A DNA stretch of 64,000 bases from Bradyrhizobium sp. WSM471 (GCF_000244915.1 NZ_CM001442.1:2108001-2172000), one strand, 5' to 3'; positions 1-8,695 are shown, counted from the first letter of the stretch. Made by a program: numbers and translations. The notes: a model not told the origin generated them from the letters alone.

Positions 1-587
1 TGCGTCGGCTCGGCTGCGACGTCAGCGATCTTGGCATTTTGCGCGACGAACGTATCTCGCTTGCGAATGGCCTGAAGCAAGTCGCAGGCACGCACGATCT
101 GATCCTCACCACCGGCGGCGTCTCGACCGGAGAGGAGGACCACGTCAAGGCGGCGGTCGAGAGCATCGGCTCGCTGGTGTTGTGGCGGATGGCGATCAAG
201 CCGGGACGGCCCGTGGCGATGGGCATCATCGACGGCACGCCGCTGATCGGATTGCCGGGCAATCCCGTCGCGAGTTTCGTCACCTTCGTGCATGTGGTGC
301 GGCCGACGGTGCTTGCGCTTGCGGGCAGCCTGCCGGAGCAGCCGTTGCCGATCCCGGTGCGCGCGGCATTCACCTACAAGAAGAAGGCGGGCCGACGGGA
401 ATATGTTCGCGCCTCCTTGCGGCGCATGCAGGACGGCGCACTCGAGGCAATCAAGTTTCCACGCGAGGGAGCGGGGCTGTTGTCCTCTCTCGTCGACACC
501 GACGGCCTCATCGAGCTCGGCGAGGAGGTCACGCGTGTCGAGCCGGGGCAGAGCGTGGGTTTCTTGTCCTATGCCGATCTGCTCTGA
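1..587 (+). CDS. moeA: Molybdopterin molybdenumtransferase, 3' part
   Basis: This is the C-terminal part, about 194 residues, of MoeA, which inserts molybdate into adenylated molybdopterin to finish the molybdenum cofactor. The frame is open from base 3 and runs through the window edge, so the start lies upstream. Visible family motifs are the MoCF-binding stretch LILTTGGVSTGEEDHV and the GLPGNPVAS loop, followed by a beta-rich C-terminal domain IV beginning near IPVRAAFTYKKK. It is 55 bp upstream of a TusA-like gene and a few kb from a molybdenum formate dehydrogenase that needs this cofactor. Family assignment is firm; whether it belongs to an upstream cofactor operon cannot be seen here. 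Confidence 0.93.
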   Translation, partial: RRLGCDVSDLGILRDERISLANGLKQVAGTHDLILTTGGVSTGEEDHVKAAVESIGSLVLWRMAIKPGRPVAMGIIDGTPLIGLPGNPVASFVTFVHVVRPTVLALAGSLPEQPLPIPVRAAFTYKKKAGRREYVRASLRRMQDGALEAIKFPREGAGLLSSLVDTDGLIELGEEVTRVEPGQSVGFLSYADLL

Positions 588-642
588 GTCTGGATGTTGT
601 GTTGGCGTTGACGTCATCGACCCCTCCCGCCATGTTGCGCCG

Positions 643-906
643 ATGACCAGAACGACGCTCGATCTCACCGGACTGAAATGCCCGTTGCCCGCCCTGAAGA
701 CGCGCAAAGCGCTGAAGCCGCTGCAGCCGGGCGATCAGCTCGAAGTGTACTGCACCGATCCCCTGTCGGTGATTGACATTCCAAACCTGATCCGAGAGAC
801 CGGCGACACGGTAGAGATCACCGAGCGCAACGACGCGCGCATCGTGTTCTTGATAGAGAAGGCCGATCGCTCGATAGAAAATATCAATGGTGCGCTGCCC
901 ACTTAG
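643..906 (+). CDS. TusA/SirA family sulfur carrier protein
   Basis: An 87-residue TusA-family protein. It has the hallmark CPxP motif with the persulfide cysteine at residue 13 (LTGLKCPLPALK) and the compact alpha/beta fold typical of the family. TusA proteins pass sulfur from cysteine desulfurase to tRNA thiolation and to molybdenum cofactor pathways. Its position between moeA and a formate dehydrogenase suggests a role in cofactor sulfuration (inference). The ATG at 643 was chosen because the family sequence begins directly there; upstream in-frame codons form an arginine-rich shadow of moeA. Confidence 0.88.
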   Translation: MTRTTLDLTGLKCPLPALKTRKALKPLQPGDQLEVYCTDPLSVIDIPNLIRETGDTVEITERNDARIVFLIEKADRSIENINGALPT

Positions 907-1226
907 CCGGCAGTCACTCGGTTGATACCTACCTTTTGTCTATCGACATCGATCATCACTTCTGCCCCAATCGACTTCCTCCGCCGAGACGCGGAGGTCG
1001 AGTCGTGCCTGCGATATGCGGAGCAAATGGGCCATCGAAAGAAGCCCGGCCGTGGCGTCGGGCATAGTCCCCAAGGCAAGGGGTTTAACGTCTCGGATGC
1101 GCGTGACGATCCTGGCGCGCGTCGATCATTGTGCGGAGCAGCAGGGACAAAGGCTGCGCTGCAACGGCTGAGGAACAGGACCATCGTGGCAGGCCGTTCA
1201 GAAGGGCGGCTTTAGGGGAGGAATGC
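907..1226. other. Gap between tusA-like gene and antiporter gene
   Basis: No convincing gene is present. A perfect 7-bp inverted repeat with a 6-nt loop lies at 978-997 (CCTCCGC...GCGGAGG) without a following T-run, so it could be a weak terminator or an operator. A strong purine-rich ribosome-binding site, AGGGGAGGA, lies at 1214-1222 in front of the antiporter start. Confidence 0.5.
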
Positions 1227-2882
1227 ATGTCTACCATCGAGAGCGCGGGAACACTTTCGGGTGCCGGCGCAGGTTTTCTGGATCGCGAGCGGACTATCGC
1301 GACCGCCGGGTTCAATCGCTGGCTGGTACCGCCGGCCGCGCTGTGCATCCATCTCTGCATCGGCATGGCCTACGGCTTCTCGGTGTTCTGGCTGCCGCTG
1401 TCGCGCGCGATCGGCGTGACCGCGCCGAAGGCGTGCGCAGAGATGTCGCTGTTTCAAGAGCTGTTCACGACCAGCTGCGACTGGAAGGTCGCCAGCATGG
1501 GATGGATGTACACGCTCTTTTTCGTGCTGCTCGGTATCGCGGCTGCAGTCTGGGGCGGCTGGCTGGAGCGCGTAGGCCCGCGCAAGGCCGGCTTCGTCTC
1601 GGCGCTGTGCTGGTGCGGCGGCCTCTTCCTCGGTGCGATCGGGATTTACACCCATCAGCTCTGGCTGTTGTGGCTCGGTTCGGGCGTGATCGGCGGTATC
1701 GGTCTCGGCCTTGGCTATATCTCGCCGGTCTCGACGCTCGTGAAGTGGTTCCCGGACCGTCGCGGCATGGCGACCGGCATGGCCATCATGGGCTTCGGCG
1801 GCGGCGCCATGATCGGCGCGCCGCTGGCGAACCTCTTGATGAACTACTTCAAGACCCCGACCTCGGTCGGCGTCTGGGAGACCTTCGTCACGATGGGCGT
1901 CATCTACTTCGCGTTCATGATGATCGGCGCGTTCCGCTATCGCTTGCCGCCGCCCGGCTGGCAACCCGAGGGCTGGACCGCGCCGTCGAAGGCCAACGCG
2001 ATGATCTCGAAGGCCAACGTCCATCTCAACGATGCACACAAGACTCCGCAATTCTGGCTGATCTGGTGGGTGCTGTGCCTGAACGTGTCGGCCGGCATCG
2101 GCGTCATCGGCATGGCCTCGCCGATGCTGCAGGAGATCTTCGCCGGCAAGCTGATCGGCCTGCCTAACGTCGGCTTCAACGCGCTCGATGCGGGACAGAA
2201 AGCGCAGATCGCCGCGATCGCCGCGGGCTTCGCCGGATTGCTGTCGCTGTTCAACATCGGCGGCCGCTTCTTCTGGGCATCGCTGTCGGATAAGATCGGG
2301 CGCAAGAACACCTACTATACGTTCTTCATCCTCGGCATCGTGCTCTACGCGCTGGCGCCGACTTTTGCGGCGATGGGTTCGAAGCTGCTGTTCGTGCTTG
2401 GCTTCGGCATCATCCTGTCGATGTATGGCGGCGGCTTCGCCACCGTGCCGGCCTACCTCGCCGACATGTTCGGAACCCAGTTCGTCGGCGCCATCCATGG
2501 CCGGCTGCTGACGGCGTGGTCTACCGCGGGCATCATCGGCCCCGTCGTCGTCAACTACATCCGCGAGTTCCAGCTTGCGGCGGGTGTGCCGCGCGATCAG
2601 CTCTACAACACGACGATGTACATCCTCTGTGCGATGCTGATCGCTGGCCTGATCTGCAACTATCTGATCAAGCCAGTCGATTCGAAATGGCACATGAAGG
2701 AGGCCGATGTCGCGAAGTTGCAGGCGGCAAGCGCCAGCGCCGCCGCCGCGGGACCACACGGCTCCTACGGCATCGGATTTGGCGGGCTTGACGCCAAGGC
2801 GGCGATGTTCTGGGCCTTCGTCGGCGTCCCCCTGCTTTGGGGTGTTTGGAAGACATTGGAGAGCGCGGTCAAGATCTTCTGA
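1227..2882 (+). CDS. OxlT-like oxalate/formate antiporter (MFS)
   Basis: A 551-residue major facilitator superfamily membrane protein of the oxalate:formate antiporter (OFA) family. Around twelve hydrophobic segments are visible. Family-like stretches include the helix CIHLCIGMAYGFSVFW near the N-terminus, the glycine-rich GGIGLGLGYISPVSTLVKWF, and DRRGMATGMAIMGFGGGAM. The protein is longer than classical OxlT (about 420 residues), with an insert and C-terminal extension as in many proteobacterial OFA members. The start at 1227 has an excellent Shine-Dalgarno sequence; the open frame extends upstream to 1131 without family sequence. Placement before formate dehydrogenase genes suggests oxalate import coupled to formate export (inference). 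Substrate specificity is not proven by sequence. Confidence 0.88.
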   Translation: MSTIESAGTLSGAGAGFLDRERTIATAGFNRWLVPPAALCIHLCIGMAYGFSVFWLPLSRAIGVTAPKACAEMSLFQELFTTSCDWKVASMGWMYTLFFVLLGIAAAVWGGWLERVGPRKAGFVSALCWCGGLFLGAIGIYTHQLWLLWLGSGVIGGIGLGLGYISPVSTLVKWFPDRRGMATGMAIMGFGGGAMIGAPLANLLMNYFKTPTSVGVWETFVTMGVIYFAFMMIGAFRYRLPPPGWQPEGWTAPSKANAMISKANVHLNDAHKTPQFWLIWWVLCLNVSAGIGVIGMASPMLQEIFAGKLIGLPNVGFNALDAGQKAQIAAIAAGFAGLLSLFNIGGRFFWASLSDKIGRKNTYYTFFILGIVLYALAPTFAAMGSKLLFVLGFGIILSMYGGGFATVPAYLADMFGTQFVGAIHGRLLTAWSTAGIIGPVVVNYIREFQLAAGVPRDQLYNTTMYILCAMLIAGLICNYLIKPVDSKWHMKEADVAKLQAASASAAAAGPHGSYGIGFGGLDAKAAMFWAFVGVPLLWGVWKTLESAVKIF

Positions 2883-2897
2883 CCGCCGTCGAGACGG

Positions 2898-2926
2898 AAG
2901 CGGGATGCTCATCAGGCGTCCCGCTT
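2898..2926. terminator. Hairpin after antiporter gene
   Basis: An inverted repeat of 11 paired bases (AAGCGGGATGC with GCGTCCCGCTT, one G-T pair) around a 7-nt loop lies 15 bp after the antiporter stop codon. There is no T-tract after it, so it may terminate weakly or stabilise the mRNA 3' end. Confidence 0.45.
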
Positions 2927-2972
2927 CGTTGGCCTTTCAGACATCATCAAGAATGGGACTTAGGGGATTGAA

Positions 2973-3260
2973 ATGATTCGCAACCGAACTTGCCTTCGAA
3001 TTTGCCTTGCGGCCGTGTTGGTCGTCGCTGGCCTTCATGCCGCATCCGCGCAGACGACAACGACACCTGCAGCGCCTGCTGCAACGACCGAAGCCAAGCC
3101 TGGCAAGATGAAGCTCACCATGCAGAAGCTGAAAGACATGAAGGCGAAGTGGGCGGCCAACAAGCCGAAGCTCAAGGCCTGTCGCGCCGACGTGAAAGCC
3201 AAGGGCCTCGCCGGCGATGACCGCTGGTTCTACATCGAAGAGTGCATGAGCAAGACCTGA
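2973..3260 (+). CDS. Small PsiF-like secreted protein
   Basis: A 95-residue protein with a clear signal peptide (hydrophobic LAAVLVVAGL and probable cleavage after HAASA near residue 26), an alanine/threonine-rich linker, and a lysine-rich mature part. The end, KACRADVKAKGLAGDDRWF followed by a second cysteine, resembles the Cys...GD...C pattern of PsiF repeats (phosphate-starvation-inducible proteins). It therefore probably acts in the periplasm, but its function is unknown. It lies between the antiporter and the formate dehydrogenase on the same strand and could be co-expressed with either. Confidence 0.75.
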   Translation: MIRNRTCLRICLAAVLVVAGLHAASAQTTTTPAAPAATTEAKPGKMKLTMQKLKDMKAKWAANKPKLKACRADVKAKGLAGDDRWFYIEECMSKT

Positions 3261-3353
3261 GATCAGGTTCCGTCCGACGCTTGCATAAAAGGGGCATGGC
3301 GGGCGACCGCCTGCCTCCTAAATCATTCTAGAGACGCTCTAAATTGTCTTGCA

Positions 3354-3367
3354 TCTGGCATGCCAGA
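3354..3367. promoter_or_regulatory. 14-bp palindrome upstream of formate dehydrogenase
   Basis: The perfect palindrome TCTGGCATGCCAGA lies 141 bp before the fdsB-like start. Its TGGCATGCCA core resembles sites of FCD-type GntR regulators. It is a plausible operator for the formate dehydrogenase operon; the regulator is not identified. Confidence 0.4.
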
Positions 3368-3508
3368 GATTAGAGTTGCGTTGAATTTGGCTTGGTCGGC
3401 GGGACGCGGGAACCGGTGGTTCCGCTGATCGAGTCGGGAAATGAAGGCTGATCGCCTTGGCGGTCCGGTCCAAACTCACCACGCATTTGAAGAGAACGCG
3501 ACGTCTCC

Positions 3509-5218
3509 ATGAGCAGCAACGACGACGTTCACAAGGTTCGCGAGTTCGAACATCCCGGCCAGGGACGGAAGCGCGCCAAATCCACGCCCAAGGGACGGCA
3601 GGTCGATCCCACCGCCGCGCACGAGATCGCGCAGCTGCTCGGCGACAGACCGCGGCGTCGCGACCTCTTGATCGAATATCTGCATCTGATCCAGGACAAG
3701 TATCGCCAGATCTCGGCTGCGCATCTCGCTGCGCTCGCAGACGAGATGAAGCTCGCGTTCGCCGAGGTGTTCGAGACCGCAACCTTCTACGCGCATTTCG
3801 ACGTGGTGAAGGAAGGCGAGCCCGATATCGCGCCGCTGACGATCCGCGTCTGCGATTCGCTAACCTGCGCGATGCTCGGCGGAGAGAAGCTGCTCGCCGA
3901 TTTGCAAGATGCGTCCGGTCCCGGCATCCGCGTGGTGCGTGCGCCCTGCGTCGGTCGCTGCGATACGGCGCCTGCCGCGGAAGTCGGACACAACTTCGTT
4001 GACCACGCCACGGTCGCCAATGTCATGGCGGCGGCGAAGGCTGGCGACACCCACGCGCATCTGCCCGAATATGTCGGCTATGACGCCTATGTCGCGGGCG
4101 GCGGCTACAAGCTGCTCAATCGCCTGCGCTCGGGCGAGCTGCCGACGGACGACCTGCTGAAGGCGCTCGATGAGGCCTCGTTGCGCGGTCTCGGCGGCGC
4201 CGGCTTCCCGACGGGGCGCAAATGGCGCGCGGTGCTTGGTGAACCCGGCCCGCGGCTGATGGCGATCAACGGCGACGAGGGCGAGCCCGGCACGTTCAAG
4301 GATCGCGTCTATCTCGAGAGCGATCCGCACCGCTTCATCGAGGGCATGCTGATCGGCGCCCATGTGGTGCAGGCCTCGGATATCTACATCTACCTGCGCG
4401 ACGAATATCCGGCATCGCGCGAAATCCTCGAACGCGAGATCGCGAAGCTCCCGCCGGGCGGTCCGACATTGCATATGCGCCGCGGCGCCGGCGCCTATAT
4501 CTGCGGCGAGGAATCCTCGCTGCTCGAGAGCATAGAGGGCAAGCGCGGCCTGCCCAGGCACAAGCCGCCTTATCCATTCCAGGTCGGCCTGTTCGGGCGG
4601 CCGACGTTGATCAATAACATCGAGACCTTGTGGTGGGTGCGCGATATCGTCGAGAAAGGCGCTGACTGGTGGAAGGGCCACGGCCGCCATGAGCGGCACG
4701 GCCTGCGCAGTTTCTCGGTCTCGGGCCGCGTCAAGAATCCGGGCATGAAGCTCGCGCCTGCTGGCATCACCGTGCGCGAACTGATCGACGAATATTGCGG
4801 CGGCATGGCCGATGGCCATCAGTTCTACGCGTACCTCCCCGGTGGTGCGTCCGGCGGCATCCTGCCGGCGGCGATGGACGACATCCCGCTCGATTTCGGC
4901 ACGCTGGAAAAATACGGCTGCTTCATCGGCTCTGCGGCGATCGTGATCCTGTCGCAAAAAGACAGCGTGCGCGCGGCCGCGTTGAACCTGATGAAGTTCT
5001 TCGAGGACGAGAGCTGCGGCCAGTGCACACCGTGTCGCGTCGGAACCCAGAAGGCTGCGCTGCTGATGCAGCAACCGGTCTGGAACCGCGCACTGCTGGA
5101 CGAATTGAGCCAAGCGATGCGCGATGCCTCAATCTGCGGGCTTGGACAGGCGGCATCGAATCCGCTGTCCACCGTGATCAAATATTTCCCTGACGAGTTC
5201 AAGGAAGCGGCCGAATGA
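3509..5218 (+). CDS. fdsB: NAD-dependent formate dehydrogenase, fused gamma-beta subunit
   Basis: A 569-residue fusion of a NuoE-like (FdsG) domain and a NuoF-like (FdsB) domain. It is the NADH-forming module of soluble molybdenum formate dehydrogenase. Residues 1-170 carry the thioredoxin-like [2Fe-2S] ligands C115, C120, C147 and C151. From about 200 the diaphorase part shows the FMN-binding GLGGAGFPTGRKW (228-240) and the NADH-binding GAYICGEESSLLESIEG (328-344). C503, C506, C509 and C543 (SCGQCTPC and SICG) ligate a [4Fe-4S] cluster. Many organisms encode these two parts as separate genes. The stop overlaps the start of the alpha-subunit gene (ATGA), implying translational coupling. Confidence 0.95.
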   Translation: MSSNDDVHKVREFEHPGQGRKRAKSTPKGRQVDPTAAHEIAQLLGDRPRRRDLLIEYLHLIQDKYRQISAAHLAALADEMKLAFAEVFETATFYAHFDVVKEGEPDIAPLTIRVCDSLTCAMLGGEKLLADLQDASGPGIRVVRAPCVGRCDTAPAAEVGHNFVDHATVANVMAAAKAGDTHAHLPEYVGYDAYVAGGGYKLLNRLRSGELPTDDLLKALDEASLRGLGGAGFPTGRKWRAVLGEPGPRLMAINGDEGEPGTFKDRVYLESDPHRFIEGMLIGAHVVQASDIYIYLRDEYPASREILEREIAKLPPGGPTLHMRRGAGAYICGEESSLLESIEGKRGLPRHKPPYPFQVGLFGRPTLINNIETLWWVRDIVEKGADWWKGHGRHERHGLRSFSVSGRVKNPGMKLAPAGITVRELIDEYCGGMADGHQFYAYLPGGASGGILPAAMDDIPLDFGTLEKYGCFIGSAAIVILSQKDSVRAAALNLMKFFEDESCGQCTPCRVGTQKAALLMQQPVWNRALLDELSQAMRDASICGLGQAASNPLSTVIKYFPDEFKEAAE

Positions 5219-7983
5219 CGAAGATTACGTTCGAGCTCGACGGCAAGCAGGTCGAGGCCAATGCAGGCGAGACGATCTGGCAGGTCGCAAAACGCCAGGG
5301 TCGCGAGATTCCGCATCTGTGCTATTCGCCCGCGCCGGACTATCGCCCCGACGGCAATTGCCGCGCCTGCATGGTCGAGATCGAGGGCGAGCGCGTGCTT
5401 GCGGCGTCCTGCAAGCGCACGCCATCCGTCGGCATGAAGGTGAAGACCGAGAGCGCGCGCGCGGTTTCCGCGCAAAAAATGGTCATGGAGCTGCTGGTCG
5501 CCGATCAACCGGCGCGCGAGACCTCGCACGATCCGGACTCCAAATTCTGGCACTGGGCCGAAACCACTGGGGTCACCGAGAGCCGCTTCCCCGCCGCCGA
5601 GCGTTGGGCGACCGATGCCAGCCATCCGGCAATGCGCGTCAATCTCGACGCCTGCATCCAGTGCGGCCTGTGTGTGCGCGCCTGCCGCGAGGTCCAGGTC
5701 AACGACGTCATCGGCATGGCCTATCGCAGTCATGGCTCGAAGATCGTGTTCGACTTCGACGATCCCATGGGCGAGTCCACCTGCGTCGCCTGCGGCGAAT
5801 GCGTGCAGGCCTGTCCGACCGGGGCGTTGATGCCGGCGGTGATGCTGGACGAGAAGCAGACCCGCGTCACCTATGCCGACAAGAAGGTGGATTCGCTCTG
5901 TCCGTTCTGCGGCGTCGGTTGCCAAGTGACCTATGAGGTCAAGGACGAGAAGGTGATCTATGCCGAGGGCCGTGACGGCCCGGCCAATCGCAACCGTCTC
6001 TGCGTCAAGGGCCGCTTCGGCTTCGACTACATCCACCATCCGCATCGCCTGACCAAGCCGCTGGTGCGGCTGCCGAACGCGAAGAAGGATTCCAACGACC
6101 AGGTCGATCCGGCCAATCCCTTCACGCATTTCCGCGAAGCGAGCTGGGAAGAAGCGCTCGAGATCGCGGCCAAGGGCCTCGTCAAGATCCGCGACGAGAA
6201 GGGCGTGAAGGCGCTTGCCGGCTTCGGCTCGGCGAAGGGCTCCAACGAGGAGGCCTATCTGTTCCAGAAGCTGGTGCGCACCGGCTTCGGCTCCAACAAC
6301 GTCGACCATTGTACCCGTCTGTGCCACGCCTCGTCGGTCGCGGCGCTGTTCGAAGGCCTGAGCTCGGGCGCGGTGTCGGCGCCGTTCTCGGCTGCGATGG
6401 ACGCCGAAGTCATCATCGTGATCGGCGCAAACCCGACCGTGAATCATCCTGTCGCCGCGACCTTCATCAAGAATGCGGTCAAGCAGAACGGCGCAAAGCT
6501 GTTCGTCATGGACCCGCGTCGGCAGACGCTGTCGCGCCATGCGACCAAGCATCTGCAGTTCAAGCCGGGCTCCGATGTCGCCATGCTGAACGCGATGATT
6601 CACACGATCATCACCGAAGGGCTGACCGACGACCAGTACATCGCCGGCTACACCGAGGGGTTCGAGGACCTCAAGGAGAAGATCAAGGAGTTCACGCCGG
6701 AGAAGATGGAGGCGATCTGTGGCGTCCCGGCGCAGACCCTGCGTGAGGTCGCGCGAACGTATGCGCGGGCAAAATCGTCGATCATCTTCTGGGGCATGGG
6801 CATCAGCCAGCATGTCCACGGCACCGACAATGCGCGCTGCCTGATTGCGCTGGCGCTGATCACCGGCCAGGTCGGCCGCCCCGGCACCGGCCTGCATCCG
6901 CTGCGCGGCCAGAACAACGTTCAGGGCGCTTCCGATGCCGGTCTGATCCCGATGTTCCTGCCGGACTATCAGCCGGTCGGCCGCGACGACATGCGCGATG
7001 CGTTCGAGAAGCTGTGGGGCCAGGATCTCGATCCCGTGCGCGGCCTGACCGTGGTCGAGATCATGAATGCGATCCATGCCGGCGAGATCAAGGGCATGTA
7101 TATCGAGGGCGAGAACCCCGCGATGTCCGACCCCGATCTCCAACATGCGCGCCAGGCGCTCGCGATGCTCGATCATCTCGTGGTGCAGGATCTCTTCGTC
7201 ACGGAGACCGCGTTCCACGCCGACGTCATCCTGCCGGCCTCGGCGTTTGCCGAAAAGGAAGGCTCTTTCACCAACACCGATCGCCGCGTGCAGCTCGCGC
7301 GCCAGGTGATCAAGCCGCCGGGCGATGCGCGGCAGGATCTCTGGATCATCCAGGAGATCGGCAAGCGCATGGGCCTGCCGTGGAATTATGCCGGGCCCGG
7401 CGATGTCTTCACCGAGATGGCAGAACTGATGCCGTCGTTGAAGAACATCACCTGGGAGCGGCTTGTGCGCGAAGGCGCGGTGACCTATCCGGTCGACAGT
7501 CCCGACGAGCCCGGCAACGAGATCATCTTCACGACGGGATTTCCGACGGCGAGCGGCCGCGGCAAGATCGTGCCGGCTCACGTTATCCCGCCGGACGAGA
7601 TCCCCGACGCCGAATATCCGATGGTGCTCTCGACTGGCCGCGTGCTCGAGCATTGGCACACCGGCTCGATGACCCGCCGCGCGCAGGTGCTCGACCAGAT
7701 CGAGCCCGAGGCGGTTGCGTTCATGTCGCCAAAGGACATGCACAGGAAGAAGCTCGCGCCGGGCGATTTCATCCGGCTCGAGACCCGCCGCGGCGCGGTC
7801 GAGGTCAAGGTCCGGTCCGACCGCGACGTTCCCGAGAATATGGTGTTCATGCCGTTCTGCTACGCGGAAGCGGCGGCGAATTTGTTGACCAATCCGGCGC
7901 TCGATCCGTTCGGCAAGATCCCGGAGTTCAAGTTCTGCGCGGCCAGGGCCGAGCGCGCCGAAATGCGCGACGCGGCGGAGTAG
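5215..7983 (+). CDS. fdsA: NAD-dependent formate dehydrogenase, alpha (molybdenum) subunit
   Basis: A 922-residue catalytic subunit oxidising formate to CO2 at a bis-MGD molybdenum centre and passing electrons through Fe-S clusters to the FdsB part. In order: an N-terminal [2Fe-2S] domain (C36, C49, C52, C66); two [4Fe-4S] clusters (C147, C150, C153, C157 and C190, C193, C196, C200); a MopB [4Fe-4S] cluster (C229, C232, C236, C263); then the molybdopterin oxidoreductase domain with Cys370-His371 in TRLCHASSV aligning with the Sec-His pair of E. coli FdhF. There is no cysteine between C66 and C147, so the His/Cys3 cluster found in many NuoG/FdsA proteins appears absent. No fdsC or fdsD follows directly. 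Confidence 0.95.
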   Translation: MTKITFELDGKQVEANAGETIWQVAKRQGREIPHLCYSPAPDYRPDGNCRACMVEIEGERVLAASCKRTPSVGMKVKTESARAVSAQKMVMELLVADQPARETSHDPDSKFWHWAETTGVTESRFPAAERWATDASHPAMRVNLDACIQCGLCVRACREVQVNDVIGMAYRSHGSKIVFDFDDPMGESTCVACGECVQACPTGALMPAVMLDEKQTRVTYADKKVDSLCPFCGVGCQVTYEVKDEKVIYAEGRDGPANRNRLCVKGRFGFDYIHHPHRLTKPLVRLPNAKKDSNDQVDPANPFTHFREASWEEALEIAAKGLVKIRDEKGVKALAGFGSAKGSNEEAYLFQKLVRTGFGSNNVDHCTRLCHASSVAALFEGLSSGAVSAPFSAAMDAEVIIVIGANPTVNHPVAATFIKNAVKQNGAKLFVMDPRRQTLSRHATKHLQFKPGSDVAMLNAMIHTIITEGLTDDQYIAGYTEGFEDLKEKIKEFTPEKMEAICGVPAQTLREVARTYARAKSSIIFWGMGISQHVHGTDNARCLIALALITGQVGRPGTGLHPLRGQNNVQGASDAGLIPMFLPDYQPVGRDDMRDAFEKLWGQDLDPVRGLTVVEIMNAIHAGEIKGMYIEGENPAMSDPDLQHARQALAMLDHLVVQDLFVTETAFHADVILPASAFAEKEGSFTNTDRRVQLARQVIKPPGDARQDLWIIQEIGKRMGLPWNYAGPGDVFTEMAELMPSLKNITWERLVREGAVTYPVDSPDEPGNEIIFTTGFPTASGRGKIVPAHVIPPDEIPDAEYPMVLSTGRVLEHWHTGSMTRRAQVLDQIEPEAVAFMSPKDMHRKKLAPGDFIRLETRRGAVEVKVRSDRDVPENMVFMPFCYAEAAANLLTNPALDPFGKIPEFKFCAARAERAEMRDAAE

Positions 7984-8031
7984 GACGGCGGGCGGTCGTT
8001 AGGCGGCGCGAGGATCCATCCAATATCCGGC

Positions 8032-8157
8032 GTCGTCCTGGCGAAAGCCAGGACCCATACCGCGTGATCCATCGATTGTGGCTGGTCGCAGTACCGGGCT
8101 AGAATTTTCGCCAAACACCTCCCTGGGGCAATGGGTCCTGGCTTTCGCCAGGACGAC
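8032..8157. repeat. REP-like inverted repeat pair
   Basis: Two 26-bp arms at 8032-8057 and 8132-8157 are exact reverse complements, separated by 74 bp. Each arm is itself a hairpin with an 8-bp stem and 4-nt loop (GTCCTGGC-GAAA-GCCAGGAC and its complement). This paired arrangement is typical of REP/BIME-type dispersed palindromes. It sits between fdsA and the ybaK-like gene and could form a large cruciform or attenuate the fds transcript. Confidence 0.85.
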
Positions 8158-8221
8158 TCGGAGAGAGAGTGCGCCGTACCCGTCGCTTCGCTCCTAGCAG
8201 CGGCGGTGGTAAACATCGTCC

Positions 8222-8695
8222 ATGTCCAAAGCCACCCCAGCCACACGCGCGCTCACAGCCGCAAGCGTTGCCTTCACCGTCCATACCTACGACTATGATC
8301 CCGATGCCGAGAGCATCGGCCTCCAGGCGGCTGCTGCACTCGGCGAAGATCCCGCGCGCGTCTTGAAGACGCTGATGGCGCTGGTCGACGGCAAACCGGT
8401 CTGCGTGATCGTCCCGTCCGACCAGGAAGTTTCGATGAAAAAGCTTGCCGCCGCGACAAGCGGCAAGTCGGCGCAGATGATGAAGCCGCCGGAGGCTGAG
8501 CGCCTCACGGGGTACAAGGTTGGCGGCATCAGCCCGTTCGGGCAGCGGAAGCCCGTGCGCACCGTGATCGAGAGAAGCGCGCTCGCGCATGACCAAGTGT
8601 ACGTCAATGGCGGTCAGCGTGGGCTGCAGGTGCGGCTCAGTCCAGGCGATGTGCGGGACGTGTTGAAGGCGATTGCCGCAGAACTGGTCGCCTGA
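8222..8695 (+). CDS. ybaK: YbaK/EbsC-type aminoacyl-tRNA deacylase
   Basis: A 157-residue protein of the YbaK/ProX editing family, which hydrolyses mischarged Cys-tRNA(Pro) or Cys-tRNA(Cys) in the cytoplasm. The length is normal. Characteristic stretches are the N-terminal TRALTAASVAFTVHTYDYD, VLKTLMALVDGKPVCVIVPSD in the middle, and TGYKVGGISPFGQRKP followed by VYVNGGQRGLQVRLSP near the end. It stands alone after the REP-like repeat and has no evident link to the formate dehydrogenase genes. Confidence 0.92.
   Translation: MSKATPATRALTAASVAFTVHTYDYDPDAESIGLQAAAALGEDPARVLKTLMALVDGKPVCVIVPSDQEVSMKKLAAATSGKSAQMMKPPEAERLTGYKVGGISPFGQRKPVRTVIERSALAHDQVYVNGGQRGLQVRLSPGDVRDVLKAIAAELVA

Noticed and set aside
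1212..2912. 566-codon minus-strand frame opposite the antiporter gene
   Set aside because: Antisense shadow of a high-GC gene; sequence is Arg/Asp/His-rich without family motifs.
4825..7743. 972-codon minus-strand frame opposite formate dehydrogenase genes
   Set aside because: Antisense shadow; the plus-strand proteins have complete cofactor motifs.
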